From NCBI GenBank assembly GCA_008081325.1, contig VMCO01000024.1, positions 1 to 8,269 of the forward strand: 8,269 bases of DNA, given 5' to 3'. Numbering within the stretch: position 1 is the stretch's first letter; every line of letters begins with the position of its first letter. This stretch comes from Flavobacteriaceae bacterium. Lineage in GTDB: Bacteria; Bacteroidota; Bacteroidia; Flavobacteriales; Flavobacteriaceae. The notes beneath the pieces were generated by a model. The model saw only the letters and a list, made by a program, of their open reading frames with translations. It had not been told where the DNA came from and searched no databases. The translations under genes were made by a program, and so were the position numbers. Shown piece after piece: positions 1 to 6,407 of the stretch.

Positions 1-408
1 AGCATCTAGAAATATCAAATCAAATTCAATTTTTAGCTTAGGAATTATAGTTAAAGCATTTCCGGTATATTGCCTTATCTGATTCTTTAAGCCGGATTTT
101 TCAAAATATTTATTTTGTATTTCTAAAAGCTCTTCGTTTTTGTCAATTGTATGAATCATACCTCCTGGCTTTAGACCTTCAGCAATACATAATGTGGAAT
201 AACCTGTATATGTTCCAACTTCAAGAACATTTAAAGGTTTTGTTAAATTTGAGATAATTGCTAAAAAGTTGCCCTGAATTCTTCCGCTAAGCATTATCGG
301 GTTTAAACATTTTAGTTCGGTTTCTCTTCTTAATTCATAAAGAATATCACTTTCATAAGAAGAATGGTTATCAATGTAATTGTAGATTTCTTTTTTTGAA
401 AAATCCAT
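1..408 (-). CDS. Class I SAM-dependent O-methyltransferase, C-terminus cut by window edge
   Basis: The frame starts at an ATG (408-406) and stays open to base 1, giving the first 136 residues. Family members are usually about 210-220 residues, so roughly the last third lies outside the window. The SAM-binding motif I is VLEVGTYTGYST at residues 61-72, followed by an acidic ribose-binding position in HTIDKNEE (86-93). The visible end, DLIFLDA (130-136), is the start of the DADK-type metal and catalytic motif of caffeoyl-CoA/catechol-type O-methyltransferases (Methyltransf_3). Such enzymes are typically cytosolic, divalent-cation-dependent and methylate a hydroxyl of a small molecule; the substrate here cannot be read from the sequence. 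It begins 5 bases after the msrA stop, so it is probably the fourth gene of the leftward run. There is no obvious Shine-Dalgarno sequence, as is common in Bacteroidetes. Confidence 0.9.
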   Translation of the reverse strand, partial: MDFSKKEIYNYIDNHSSYESDILYELRRETELKCLNPIMLSGRIQGNFLAIISNLTKPLNVLEVGTYTGYSTLCIAEGLKPGGMIHTIDKNEELLEIQNKYFEKSGLKNQIRQYTGNALTIIPKLKIEFDLIFLDA

Positions 409-413
409 TATGA

Positions 414-1055
414 TTAATCTTTAATCAAATCCTCAAATTTAAATTTGAAATTTTCAAATCTCGGATTAGAAACATTTTTTATGTATGGATGGTTGGGGTT
501 GTTTTTTTTAAAGTTTTGATGATAGTTTTCAGCAACCCAAAATTTTATAAAGGGATATACCTCAGCGGCAACCTTTAGATTATTTTCAGATTCAATCTCA
601 TTAATCTTAGATTCAATAATGGTTTTTTGTATATTATTTTGATAAAAAATGATTGACCTATATTGTGGCCCCCTATCAGGTCCTTGACCATTAATTTGAT
701 CTATATTTTGTGAGCCAAAGTAAACATCAAGCAAATTTGAAAAAGAAATCTCACTTGGATTATAAACAACTTCAATTGTTTCTGCATGCCCTGTTAATTT
801 AGTATTTACTAAACCATAGGTTGGGTTATTTGTATCACCTCCTGAATAACCGCTGGTTACTTCTATCACTCCAATTAAACTCTCATAGATAGCTTCAACA
901 CACCAAAAACACCCACTTGCAAAGTATGCCTTATGCACATTTTTTTCATTAACGGAAATAGGTTGTAAATCTTGCTGAGTACCACTGCTTTTTTCTTGAG
1001 CACATGAGTTGTAAAATAAGCCTGCAAGGAGAAAAGAAACAAAAAGTTTTTTCAC
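414..1055 (-). CDS. msrA: Peptide-methionine (S)-S-oxide reductase MsrA with N-terminal export/lipoprotein signal
   Basis: MsrA reduces the S-epimer of methionine sulfoxide in proteins. The 213-residue product has the catalytic motif GCFWC at 48-52 (nucleophile C49), E54, the GHAE substrate-binding stretch at 89-92 and DRGPQYRS at 127-134, all family hallmarks. The N-terminus (two Lys, a hydrophobic stretch at about 4-15, then NSC with C18 followed by AQEK) looks like a Bacteroidetes lipoprotein signal, although the lipobox is imperfect (Tyr and Asn at -3 and -2). I infer a membrane-anchored periplasmic enzyme. The only cysteines are C18, C49 and C52: the distal C-terminal resolving cysteines of E. 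coli-type MsrA are absent, so C52 in the motif is the likely resolving residue. The start is GTG (1055-1053); no in-frame ATG lies nearby upstream, and GTG gives a complete signal peptide. It follows the zinc-ribbon homologue by 5 bases. Confidence 0.95.
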   Translation of the reverse strand: MKKLFVSFLLAGLFYNSCAQEKSSGTQQDLQPISVNEKNVHKAYFASGCFWCVEAIYESLIGVIEVTSGYSGGDTNNPTYGLVNTKLTGHAETIEVVYNPSEISFSNLLDVYFGSQNIDQINGQGPDRGPQYRSIIFYQNNIQKTIIESKINEIESENNLKVAAEVYPFIKFWVAENYHQNFKKNNPNHPYIKNVSNPRFENFKFKFEDLIKD

Positions 1056-1060
1056 TTTAT

Positions 1061-1840
1061 TTATATACTGGAAAAAAGTTTTTCCATTTTTTCTTTTTGC
1101 TCTGTTGCTAATACCTCGTCTACTAAAATTCTACCACTATGTTCATCAGTGATTATTTTTTTTCTAGATGCAATTTCCATTTGAACTTGAGGAGGAATAG
1201 TAAAGTATGAACCACCAGCTGCACCTCTTTCAATAGGTACAATTGCTAATCCATTTTTAACATTGCTTCTGATTTTACCGTAGGCAAATAATAATCTTTC
1301 TTCAATTAGTTTTTTGTAATCTTCTGACTTATTTAACAGCATGTTTTCTTCCTTTTCAGTTTCTTTAAGGATATTATCAAGTTCACCTTTTTTGTGTTTC
1401 AAATGATCTGTTTTTTCTGAAAGAGTAGATTTTACAGTTTCTATGGATTCATTTTTTAGTTCAATCTGAGCCTTGAATTCTTTTATATTTTTTTCAGCTA
1501 GTTGAATTTCTAGTTCTTGATATTCAGTTTCTTTTGTTAATGAATCAAATTCGCGATTATTTCTAACATTTTTTTGTTGTTCAGTGTATTTTTTCATTAA
1601 CGCTTTAGCTTCTTCAATCAGATTTTTCTTTGCTGAAATCTGATCATCTAATTCTTGCAGACTAAGATCTAATTTTTCAATTCTTTTGTTTAATCCTTCA
1701 ATCTCGTCTTCTAAATCTCTTACCTCTAGAGGTAATTCACCTCTTATATCTCTAATTTTATCAATTCTTGAATCGATTAATTGTAAATCGTATAAAGCTC
1801 TTAATTTTTCTTCAACTGTAGGTTCTTTTTTCTTGGCCAT
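1061..1840 (-). CDS. Coiled-coil protein of the C4 zinc-ribbon (zf-RING_7, HP0958/CT398-like) family lacking all zinc ligands
   Basis: This 259-residue protein has a long, highly charged heptad-rich region (about residues 9-180) that should form an antiparallel coiled coil. A short C-terminal domain (about 195-245) follows. That domain aligns by eye with the zinc ribbon of the family in which Helicobacter HP0958 acts as an RpoN and flagellar mRNA-associated factor. The typical ribbon has two CxxC knuckles, the second in a C-x-x-C-GRIL context. Here the corresponding sites read RGAAGG (205-210) and TDEHSGRIL (231-239), and the protein contains no cysteine at all. The fold signature (IPPQ, SGRILVDE) is kept while metal binding is evidently lost. 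From memory, similar Cys-less versions occur in flavobacteria. The molecular role is unknown. The ATG lies 1 base after the nif3-like stop (TAA-A-ATG), so translational coupling is likely. This pairing with a Nif3 homologue is common in bacteria. Confidence 0.9.
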   Translation of the reverse strand: MAKKKEPTVEEKLRALYDLQLIDSRIDKIRDIRGELPLEVRDLEDEIEGLNKRIEKLDLSLQELDDQISAKKNLIEEAKALMKKYTEQQKNVRNNREFDSLTKETEYQELEIQLAEKNIKEFKAQIELKNESIETVKSTLSEKTDHLKHKKGELDNILKETEKEENMLLNKSEDYKKLIEERLLFAYGKIRSNVKNGLAIVPIERGAAGGSYFTIPPQVQMEIASRKKIITDEHSGRILVDEVLATEQKEKMEKLFSSI

Positions 1841-1841
1841 T

Positions 1842-2936
1842 TTAACTGTATTTTACAGGGTTTGTATTTGTTTTCGCTAAAGCGATTGCAAAATTAGGGA
1901 ATTTTTTTGAAAGAATATCAAACAATAATTTTTTTGTAAACTGTTCACTCTCATAATGTCCGACATCAATCAATAAAATTGAGTCTTCAGCTTTGAAATA
2001 ATCATGATATTTCATGTCAGAAGTTATGTATGCATCAGCATTTACTGATATTGCATTCTTGATTCCAAAACTTCCTGAACCACCTAAAACGGCTATTTTT
2101 TTTATTGGTTTTTTAAGTTTCTTAGAGTGTTTTAAAAATTTCACCTTAAGCTTATTTTTCAATAATTTCAAAAGTTCGTTTTCTGAAATTGCTTGACTTA
2201 ATTCACCAACCATTCCCATTCCGATATTTTCATTAACATTTTCCAGTGTATTTAATTCATATGCAATTTCTTCATATGGGTGAGCTTTTCTTAAGCTTGA
2301 CAATACAGTTTCTTCCAAATGTTTTAAAAATGTAATATTAATACAAACCTCTTCTATCTCAGTGTCTTTATGTTTTGTTCCAATTGTTGGATTTGAATCC
2401 TCATTTCCTTTAAATGTGCCAATTCCTTCATACGAAAAACTGCAATTTTCATATTTGCCAATAGATCCTGCACCAACACCAAATAACTTTTTTCTAAGCA
2501 CTTCTGCGTCTTTCCTAGGAATGTAAGTCGTAAGTTTATTAATTGTTTTTGTTTTAGGAATTAATATTTTAGTATTCTTAATTCCTAATACTTCACATAA
2601 TTTCATATTGACTCCTATGTTAGAGTTGTCTAACGCAGTATGAATTGCAAAAATTGAAATATCATTTTTTATAGCTAATAATATTGAATCATTTACATAA
2701 TTTCCAGGTGAAATTTTTGTTAAACCATCAAATATAATAGGATGAAAGCTTATAACAAGATTATTTTTTGTGTCAATTGCTTCTTGAATAACTTCTTTTG
2801 TTGAATCAAGACAAATAATAATACCGTTAACTTTATCGTTTTTATTTCCGACTATAAGTCCGGTATTATCAAAATCCTCAGCATAATCTAATGGAGCATA
2901 ACTATTTAAAAAATCAATTACGTCTTTAACTAACAT
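1842..2936 (-). CDS. Nif3-like dinuclear metal centre protein (YbgI/YqfO, DUF34 family), long form with inserted domain
   Basis: The 364-residue length matches the long YqfO type, in which a PII/CutA1-like domain is inserted between two halves of the Nif3 core. The N-terminal half shows YAEDFDNTGLIVGN (18-31), SFHPIIF (63-69) and AIHTALDNSNIGVN (97-110). The insert (about 125-240) contains AHPYEEIAYEL (218-228). The C-terminal half has GGSGSF (285-290), DAYITSDMKYHD (301-312) and DVGHYESE (324-331). Likely metal ligands are H65, H99, D103, H327 and E331. The usual HHP motif reads FHP here, so one histidine is replaced by F64. Family members form hexameric toroids; they are often labelled 'GTP cyclohydrolase I type 2', but their physiological function is not settled. 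It is the first gene of the leftward run, starts at ATG 2936, and sits directly downstream of a TATCTTTG promoter element. It is divergent from lpxK. Confidence 0.95.
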   Translation of the reverse strand: MLVKDVIDFLNSYAPLDYAEDFDNTGLIVGNKNDKVNGIIICLDSTKEVIQEAIDTKNNLVISFHPIIFDGLTKISPGNYVNDSILLAIKNDISIFAIHTALDNSNIGVNMKLCEVLGIKNTKILIPKTKTINKLTTYIPRKDAEVLRKKLFGVGAGSIGKYENCSFSYEGIGTFKGNEDSNPTIGTKHKDTEIEEVCINITFLKHLEETVLSSLRKAHPYEEIAYELNTLENVNENIGMGMVGELSQAISENELLKLLKNKLKVKFLKHSKKLKKPIKKIAVLGGSGSFGIKNAISVNADAYITSDMKYHDYFKAEDSILLIDVGHYESEQFTKKLLFDILSKKFPNFAIALAKTNTNPVKYS

Positions 2937-2940
2937 CTTA

Positions 2941-2969
2941 TAATTATTTATTTCAAAGATAAATAATTA
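2941..2969. repeat. Perfect 11-bp inverted repeat in the nif3-like/lpxK divergent intergenic region
   Basis: TAATTATTTAT (2941-2951) and ATAAATAATTA (2959-2969) are exact reverse complements around a 7-base spacer. The arms are pure A/T, so chance is a real possibility. Still, the repeat fills most of the 44-base gap and covers the minus-strand -7 element, so it could be an operator or simply promoter DNA read from both sides. It is not followed by a T-run that would make it an intrinsic terminator. For lpxK on the plus strand the nearest match to the Bacteroidetes -7 element is TACTTTAG (2968-2975, one mismatch), only 5 bases before the ATG. A TATAAT string also lies at 2939-2944. Neither is convincing. 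Confidence 0.5.
2954..2961 (-). promoter_or_regulatory. Bacteroidetes-type -7 promoter element (TATCTTTG) for the nif3-like operon
   Basis: On the minus strand this reads TATCTTTG, an exact match to the TAnnTTTG consensus of the Bacteroidetes primary sigma factor, ending 17 bases before the ATG at 2936. Transcription would start only about 10 bases upstream of the start codon, giving a very short leader. A clear -33 TTTG at about 19 bases upstream is missing (the region reads TTTCAT). The call therefore rests on the -7 element, its position and its recurrence upstream of lipA. Confidence 0.6.
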
Positions 2970-2980
2970 CTTTAGTTACG

Positions 2981-3973
2981 ATGAAATTGATAAAAAAAAT
3001 AATTTTCTGTAAACTTAGTCTTCAGTTTTATATTATAACTTTTTTTAGGAATAAGTTTTATGATTTTGGTTTTCTAAAATCTTACTCTTTTGACACTCCT
3101 GTAATTAGTGTCGGTAACTTAGCTGTTGGTGGTACAGGGAAAACTCCAATGGTGGAATTCCTCATTAATTATTTTTCTGACAAGTATAATCTTGGAGTTT
3201 TAAGTAGGGGGTATAAACGAAAATCAAAAGGGTTTATTTTGGCATCAGAACATGATGATGCAAATTCTATTGGTGATGAGCCTTTTCAATACTATTCAAA
3301 ATTTAAAAATATAAGAGTAGCAGTAGATAAAAAAAGAGTACGTGGTATTAAAAAATTGATTGATATTGGAATTGATTTAATAATATTAGATGATGCATTT
3401 CAGCATAGAAAAGTAAATCCAGCATATTCATTCTTGCTATCAGACTATTCAAATTTATATTTTAACGATTTCCTCTTACCAAGAGGTAATTTAAGAGAAT
3501 CTAAAAAAGGTTATCTAAGAGCTGATTCGATCATTATTACAAAATGTCCACAAAATTTATCAGAAAACGATAAAAAAAATATAAAGCGTAGAATTAATTT
3601 AAAATCTAGCCAGAATTTATTTTTCAGTAAGATCAAATATTCTGAGAATATATATTCAAGTAGTAATTCGATGAATATTTTAAAATTATCAAATCAAAAA
3701 GTAAATGTTGTAACTGGTATTGTTAATTCAGGAGTTTTAATCAAATATCTTGAAGATAATGATATAGTTGTACAACATTTTAAATATCCAGATCACTATA
3801 ATTATAAAGAAAAAGATGTTTTAGAATTCCAAGATAATATTACCATAACTACAGAAAAAGATTATACTAAGCTGAGAAAATTTGATATCAAAAATTTATT
3901 TTATTTACCAATTAGTGTTGAAATAGATGATGAAAAGAATTTAATAAAAGAGGTTGAAAATAAAATAGGATAA
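2981..3973 (+). CDS. lpxK: Tetraacyldisaccharide 4'-kinase LpxK
   Basis: LpxK phosphorylates the 4' position of the lipid A disaccharide precursor at the inner face of the cytoplasmic membrane, the sixth step of the Raetz pathway. The 330-residue product has the family's usual length. An N-terminal amphipathic/hydrophobic segment (about 7-32) probably anchors it to the membrane. The Walker A loop is VGGTGKTP (49-56). Downstream are SRGYKRK (75-81), GDEPFQ (98-103, with D99-E100), the DDAFQHR motif (137-143), LLPRGNLRE (165-173), PDHY (270-273, H272) and TTEKDYTKL (290-298), which corresponds to the usual TEKDxxKL. D99 and H272 match the proposed catalytic pair of the structurally studied Aquifex enzyme (D99/H261, from memory). 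It is the only plus-strand gene in the window. It diverges from the nif3-like gene and converges on lipA with a 3-base gap. Confidence 0.96.
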   Translation: MKLIKKIIFCKLSLQFYIITFFRNKFYDFGFLKSYSFDTPVISVGNLAVGGTGKTPMVEFLINYFSDKYNLGVLSRGYKRKSKGFILASEHDDANSIGDEPFQYYSKFKNIRVAVDKKRVRGIKKLIDIGIDLIILDDAFQHRKVNPAYSFLLSDYSNLYFNDFLLPRGNLRESKKGYLRADSIIITKCPQNLSENDKKNIKRRINLKSSQNLFFSKIKYSENIYSSSNSMNILKLSNQKVNVVTGIVNSGVLIKYLEDNDIVVQHFKYPDHYNYKEKDVLEFQDNITITTEKDYTKLRKFDIKNLFYLPISVEIDDEKNLIKEVENKIG

Positions 3974-3976
3974 TTA

Positions 3977-4945
3977 CTAATTGATATGCTTCCTTGCTCT
4001 GTAGGAAGATCTAACCAGTGCACTACTTTCAAAATGTTTGAAACCTAATTTTTCTCCAAGTTCTTTGTATTCCAAAAACTCGTCAGGGGTAACAAATCTT
4101 TGAACTTGAAGGTGTTTTTTACTAGGCTGTAAGTATTGACCAATTGTAACTATATCAACTTTTGCATTTTTCAGGTCATAAATGGTTTCGATAACCTCTT
4201 CTTTAGTTTCACCTAAGCCAAGCATTATTCCTGACTTGGTTCTTCTTTGACCTTTATCTTTCATATACCTAAGCACATCCATACTTCTGTCATACTTTGC
4301 TTGAACGCGAACTTCTTTAGTTAGTCTTCTTGTGGTTTCAATATTATGAGAAATTACCTCAGGTTTTATATTTACCAACCTGTCAATATGTTTATGAATT
4401 CCTTGAAAGTCGGGTATCAATGCTTCGAGAGTAATGCCAGGGTTTAACTCTCTTATCTTTTTGATAGTCTCAACCCAAAATTTACTACCCATGTCATCCC
4501 TTAAATCATCCCTGTCAACACTTGTAAGAACGGCATGTTTAATTTGCATTATTCTTATACTGTTTGCAACTTTTTCAGCTTCTTCCCAATCAACTGGAAG
4601 GGGTTTACCGGTTTTAACACCACAAAATTTACACGATCTGGTACATATATTTCCAAGAATCATAAATGTAGCAGTTCCTTCACCCCAACATTCTCCCATA
4701 TTAGGACAGCTTCCTGAAGTACATATTGTGTGTAGATTATTATCTTCTACTAGTTTTCTAAGTTTCGTGTATTTAGGCCCTATAGGCAGCTTAACTCTTA
4801 ACCAGTCAGGTTTCTTTTTATGCTCCACTACTTTTTTTGGCAAGTCTACTTTGAACCACTCTGTTTGCTCCTTAATGACAGTTTCAGTGTCAGGGATGTC
4901 AATTTCAAAGAGATTTTCTTTTATATTTTGCGTTGTTTTATTCAA
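3977..4945 (-). CDS. lipA: Lipoyl synthase LipA with repeat-bearing N-terminal extension, TTG start
   Basis: LipA is a radical-SAM enzyme that inserts two sulfurs into protein-bound octanoyl groups to make lipoyl cofactors for pyruvate and 2-oxoglutarate dehydrogenases and the glycine cleavage system. The auxiliary cluster ligands are C75, C80 and C86 (CTSGSCPNMGEC). The radical-SAM cluster is C101, C105 and C108 (CTRSCKFC). The conserved C-terminal RSSY is at 312-315. At 322 residues it is about 30 longer than typical members. The extra N-terminus holds three degenerate 18-residue repeats (FEIDIP at 13-18, WFKVDLP at 30-36, WLRVKLP at 48-54). No ATG exists upstream of M83, and the frame closes at a TAG at 4981-4979. 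The start is therefore TTG (4945-4943), about 20 bases downstream of the predicted transcription start. GTG at codon 40 (4828) is the alternative and would give a family-sized 283-residue protein. Confidence 0.95.
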   Translation of the reverse strand: MNKTTQNIKENLFEIDIPDTETVIKEQTEWFKVDLPKKVVEHKKKPDWLRVKLPIGPKYTKLRKLVEDNNLHTICTSGSCPNMGECWGEGTATFMILGNICTRSCKFCGVKTGKPLPVDWEEAEKVANSIRIMQIKHAVLTSVDRDDLRDDMGSKFWVETIKKIRELNPGITLEALIPDFQGIHKHIDRLVNIKPEVISHNIETTRRLTKEVRVQAKYDRSMDVLRYMKDKGQRRTKSGIMLGLGETKEEVIETIYDLKNAKVDIVTIGQYLQPSKKHLQVQRFVTPDEFLEYKELGEKLGFKHFESSALVRSSYRARKHIN

Positions 4946-4970
4946 GAAACAAGACTTAATTTTAAGATAA

Positions 4971-4978
4971 CAAAGATA
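4971..4978 (-). promoter_or_regulatory. Bacteroidetes-type -7 promoter element (TATCTTTG) for lipA
   Basis: The minus strand reads TATCTTTG, identical to the element upstream of the nif3-like gene and an exact TAnnTTTG match. A TTTA, one mismatch from the -33 TTTG, lies 19 bases further upstream. The element ends 25 bases before the lipA TTG, which leaves a leader of about 20 bases and supports the long N-terminal form. It sits in the 51-base gap after the transporter gene, where I see no hairpin terminator, so read-through from upstream may add to this promoter. Confidence 0.65.
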
Positions 4979-4996
4979 CTAAGTAAAATTAAAAAC

Positions 4997-6223
4997 TTAA
5001 ATACCTTTTATTAAAAAGAATATTGAAAACCCTAACAAGTATATTATTCCGCAAATACTTAAAAGATGCATAAATTTTGTAGGTCTGTTTATTTTAGGCG
5101 TATTTTCTGATGATATAAGAATATAATTAATAATTGCATAAAAAGGTGCAGTTAAAAATGACAAAATGGTTGCAATTTTAATCAATAATCCCATTTGAGA
5201 AGATAATGCAAAAAAGATGGTTATTGTCCCAAATGCCAATATAGTAAGCCATATTAAATAACCGTTTTTGTTTTGATTATCTAATATTAGTTTAGTTGTT
5301 TCGGACATTGCTCTTGGTGATGCATCTAGTGTCGTGATCGTTGTACTAAGCATTGTTGAAAATGCAGCAACACCTATTATGTAATATGACCATTCCCCAA
5401 GACTGCTTGTATACATTTCAATTAATTGATTCGAAAAAGCCCCAGCAGAATCACTAAAAGTTTCGCCTGATCCATACATTACAAAATAGCCAAGACAAAT
5501 GAAACAAACACCTAATATTGCAGTTCCAATGTACCCAACATTAAAATCAAACATTGAATTCTTGAGCGTATAATCTTTTAAGGTTTTCTTTTTTTCTAAT
5601 GCCCAAATTGAATGCCATACAGAGACATCTAAAGGAGCTGGCATCCAACCCATGAATGCAATTAGAAATATTATTCCGATAGAATCATTTGGAAAAATTT
5701 GAATCATATTTATATCCATTTCAAATTCTCTACCAGCAATAAAAGTAGCTGTAACAGTACTTATAGCAAGAATTATAATTATGTACTTAATTATTTTATC
5801 AAGGGTTTTGTATTTGCCTATCACTAAAATTATAGAGCAGAAAAGTGTAATCAATACTGTCCAAACTTCAAGTGAAAAGATTCCGCCGCTAATTGATTTA
5901 GCAATACCAGCTGTTACTATTGTTACAGCCGTTTGAATAGAAAACATGGTTGCTATGGTTAAAACAAAATAAATAATTAGAATATTTCGACTCAATTTTT
6001 TGTATCCATGAAGTACACTTTCACCGGTCGCTAAGGCATATTTAGGGCCAAATTGAAAAAAAGGGTATTTAAATATATTAGCAATTATTAATGCCCAAAC
6101 TAATCCTAAACCAAAATCAGCTCCAGATTTTGTTGATTGAACCAAATGAGAGACTCCAATTGCAGCTCCGGCAAATAATAAACCAGGACCAAGCTTTTTT
6201 AAAATATCTCTAATTTTCCCCAT
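4997..6223 (-). CDS. NRAMP-superfamily (SLC11-like) membrane transporter with non-canonical substrate-site motifs
   Basis: About 11 hydrophobic segments and the NRAMP-like opening LGPGLLFAGAAIG place this in the NRAMP superfamily. TM1 aligns without gaps to MntH from GPG to DFG, but the metal-binding DPGN is replaced by GVSH, followed by LVQSTKSG. TM6 has GWMPAPLDVSVWHS where canonical members have MPH. Proton-coupled Mn/Fe transport can therefore not be assumed; other divalent ions, or a different substrate, are possible. From memory, flavobacteria carry many such GVSHLVQST homologues annotated generically as NRAMP transporters. I place the start at ATG 6223 because AAGGA precedes it by 5 bases and the protein then begins MGKIRDILKKLGPG, close to the conserved region (408 residues). 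In-frame ATGs at 6256 (419 residues) and 6241 are alternatives. The start lies inside the preceding small gene (14-base overlap), implying translational coupling. Confidence 0.88.
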   Translation of the reverse strand: MGKIRDILKKLGPGLLFAGAAIGVSHLVQSTKSGADFGLGLVWALIIANIFKYPFFQFGPKYALATGESVLHGYKKLSRNILIIYFVLTIATMFSIQTAVTIVTAGIAKSISGGIFSLEVWTVLITLFCSIILVIGKYKTLDKIIKYIIIILAISTVTATFIAGREFEMDINMIQIFPNDSIGIIFLIAFMGWMPAPLDVSVWHSIWALEKKKTLKDYTLKNSMFDFNVGYIGTAILGVCFICLGYFVMYGSGETFSDSAGAFSNQLIEMYTSSLGEWSYYIIGVAAFSTMLSTTITTLDASPRAMSETTKLILDNQNKNGYLIWLTILAFGTITIFFALSSQMGLLIKIATILSFLTAPFYAIINYILISSENTPKINRPTKFMHLLSICGIIYLLGFSIFFLIKGI

Positions 6224-6407
6224 TACATTCCTTGAATTCATCAGGACTTTTTCCACAAAAACTACAGTTTTCGCCGTCCTGATTTAAATACGGATTTTGA
6301 CTTGCACAGGTGCCAGAGAATTCTCCATCTTTTTTTGCCCAAATTTTTATGCTAATTCCCAAAACACATAATCCAAGTACTAAAATTGTAACAATTGTAG
6401 GTATCAT
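6210..6407 (-). CDS. Small Cys-rich single-span membrane protein (65 aa), function unknown
   Basis: Residues 2-23 form one hydrophobic segment. A basic turn (KIWAKKDG) and a short hydrophilic tail rich in cysteine follow: C34 in GTCASQNP, C48 and C51 in CSFCGK, and C61 near the end, plus C14 within the membrane segment. The CxxC plus two flanking cysteines could bind a metal ion or form disulfides. The positive charges after the segment suggest the tail is cytoplasmic, though this is uncertain for so short a protein. Small proteins of this pattern (GEF-x-GTC...CxxCGK) are, from memory, widespread in Bacteroidetes and usually annotated 'membrane or secreted protein' without a function. It starts 15 bases after murB and overlaps the transporter gene. 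A TAAATTTG string at 6415-6422 (minus strand) resembles a -7 element, but transcription from it would be leaderless and no -33 match is visible. Confidence 0.85.
   Translation of the reverse strand: MIPTIVTILVLGLCVLGISIKIWAKKDGEFSGTCASQNPYLNQDGENCSFCGKSPDEFKECNGEN

Noticed and set aside
1686..1880. Short plus-strand open frames within the leftward run (also 2014-2196, 6973-7236 and 8030-8242)
   Set aside because: Each lies antisense to a well-supported gene, has no recognisable motif, and is expected by chance in AT-biased coding DNA.
4434..4970. A 178-codon open frame on the plus strand
   Set aside because: It is antisense to lipA, whose minus-strand frame carries all conserved cysteines. 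The plus-strand translation has no recognisable family features and exists because the opposite strand is constrained coding DNA.
6210..6256. The 47-base gene overlap implied by starting the transporter at ATG 6256
   Set aside because: ATG 6223 has AAGGA at a suitable distance and yields a family-like N-terminus with only a 14-base overlap. The longer form cannot be excluded.
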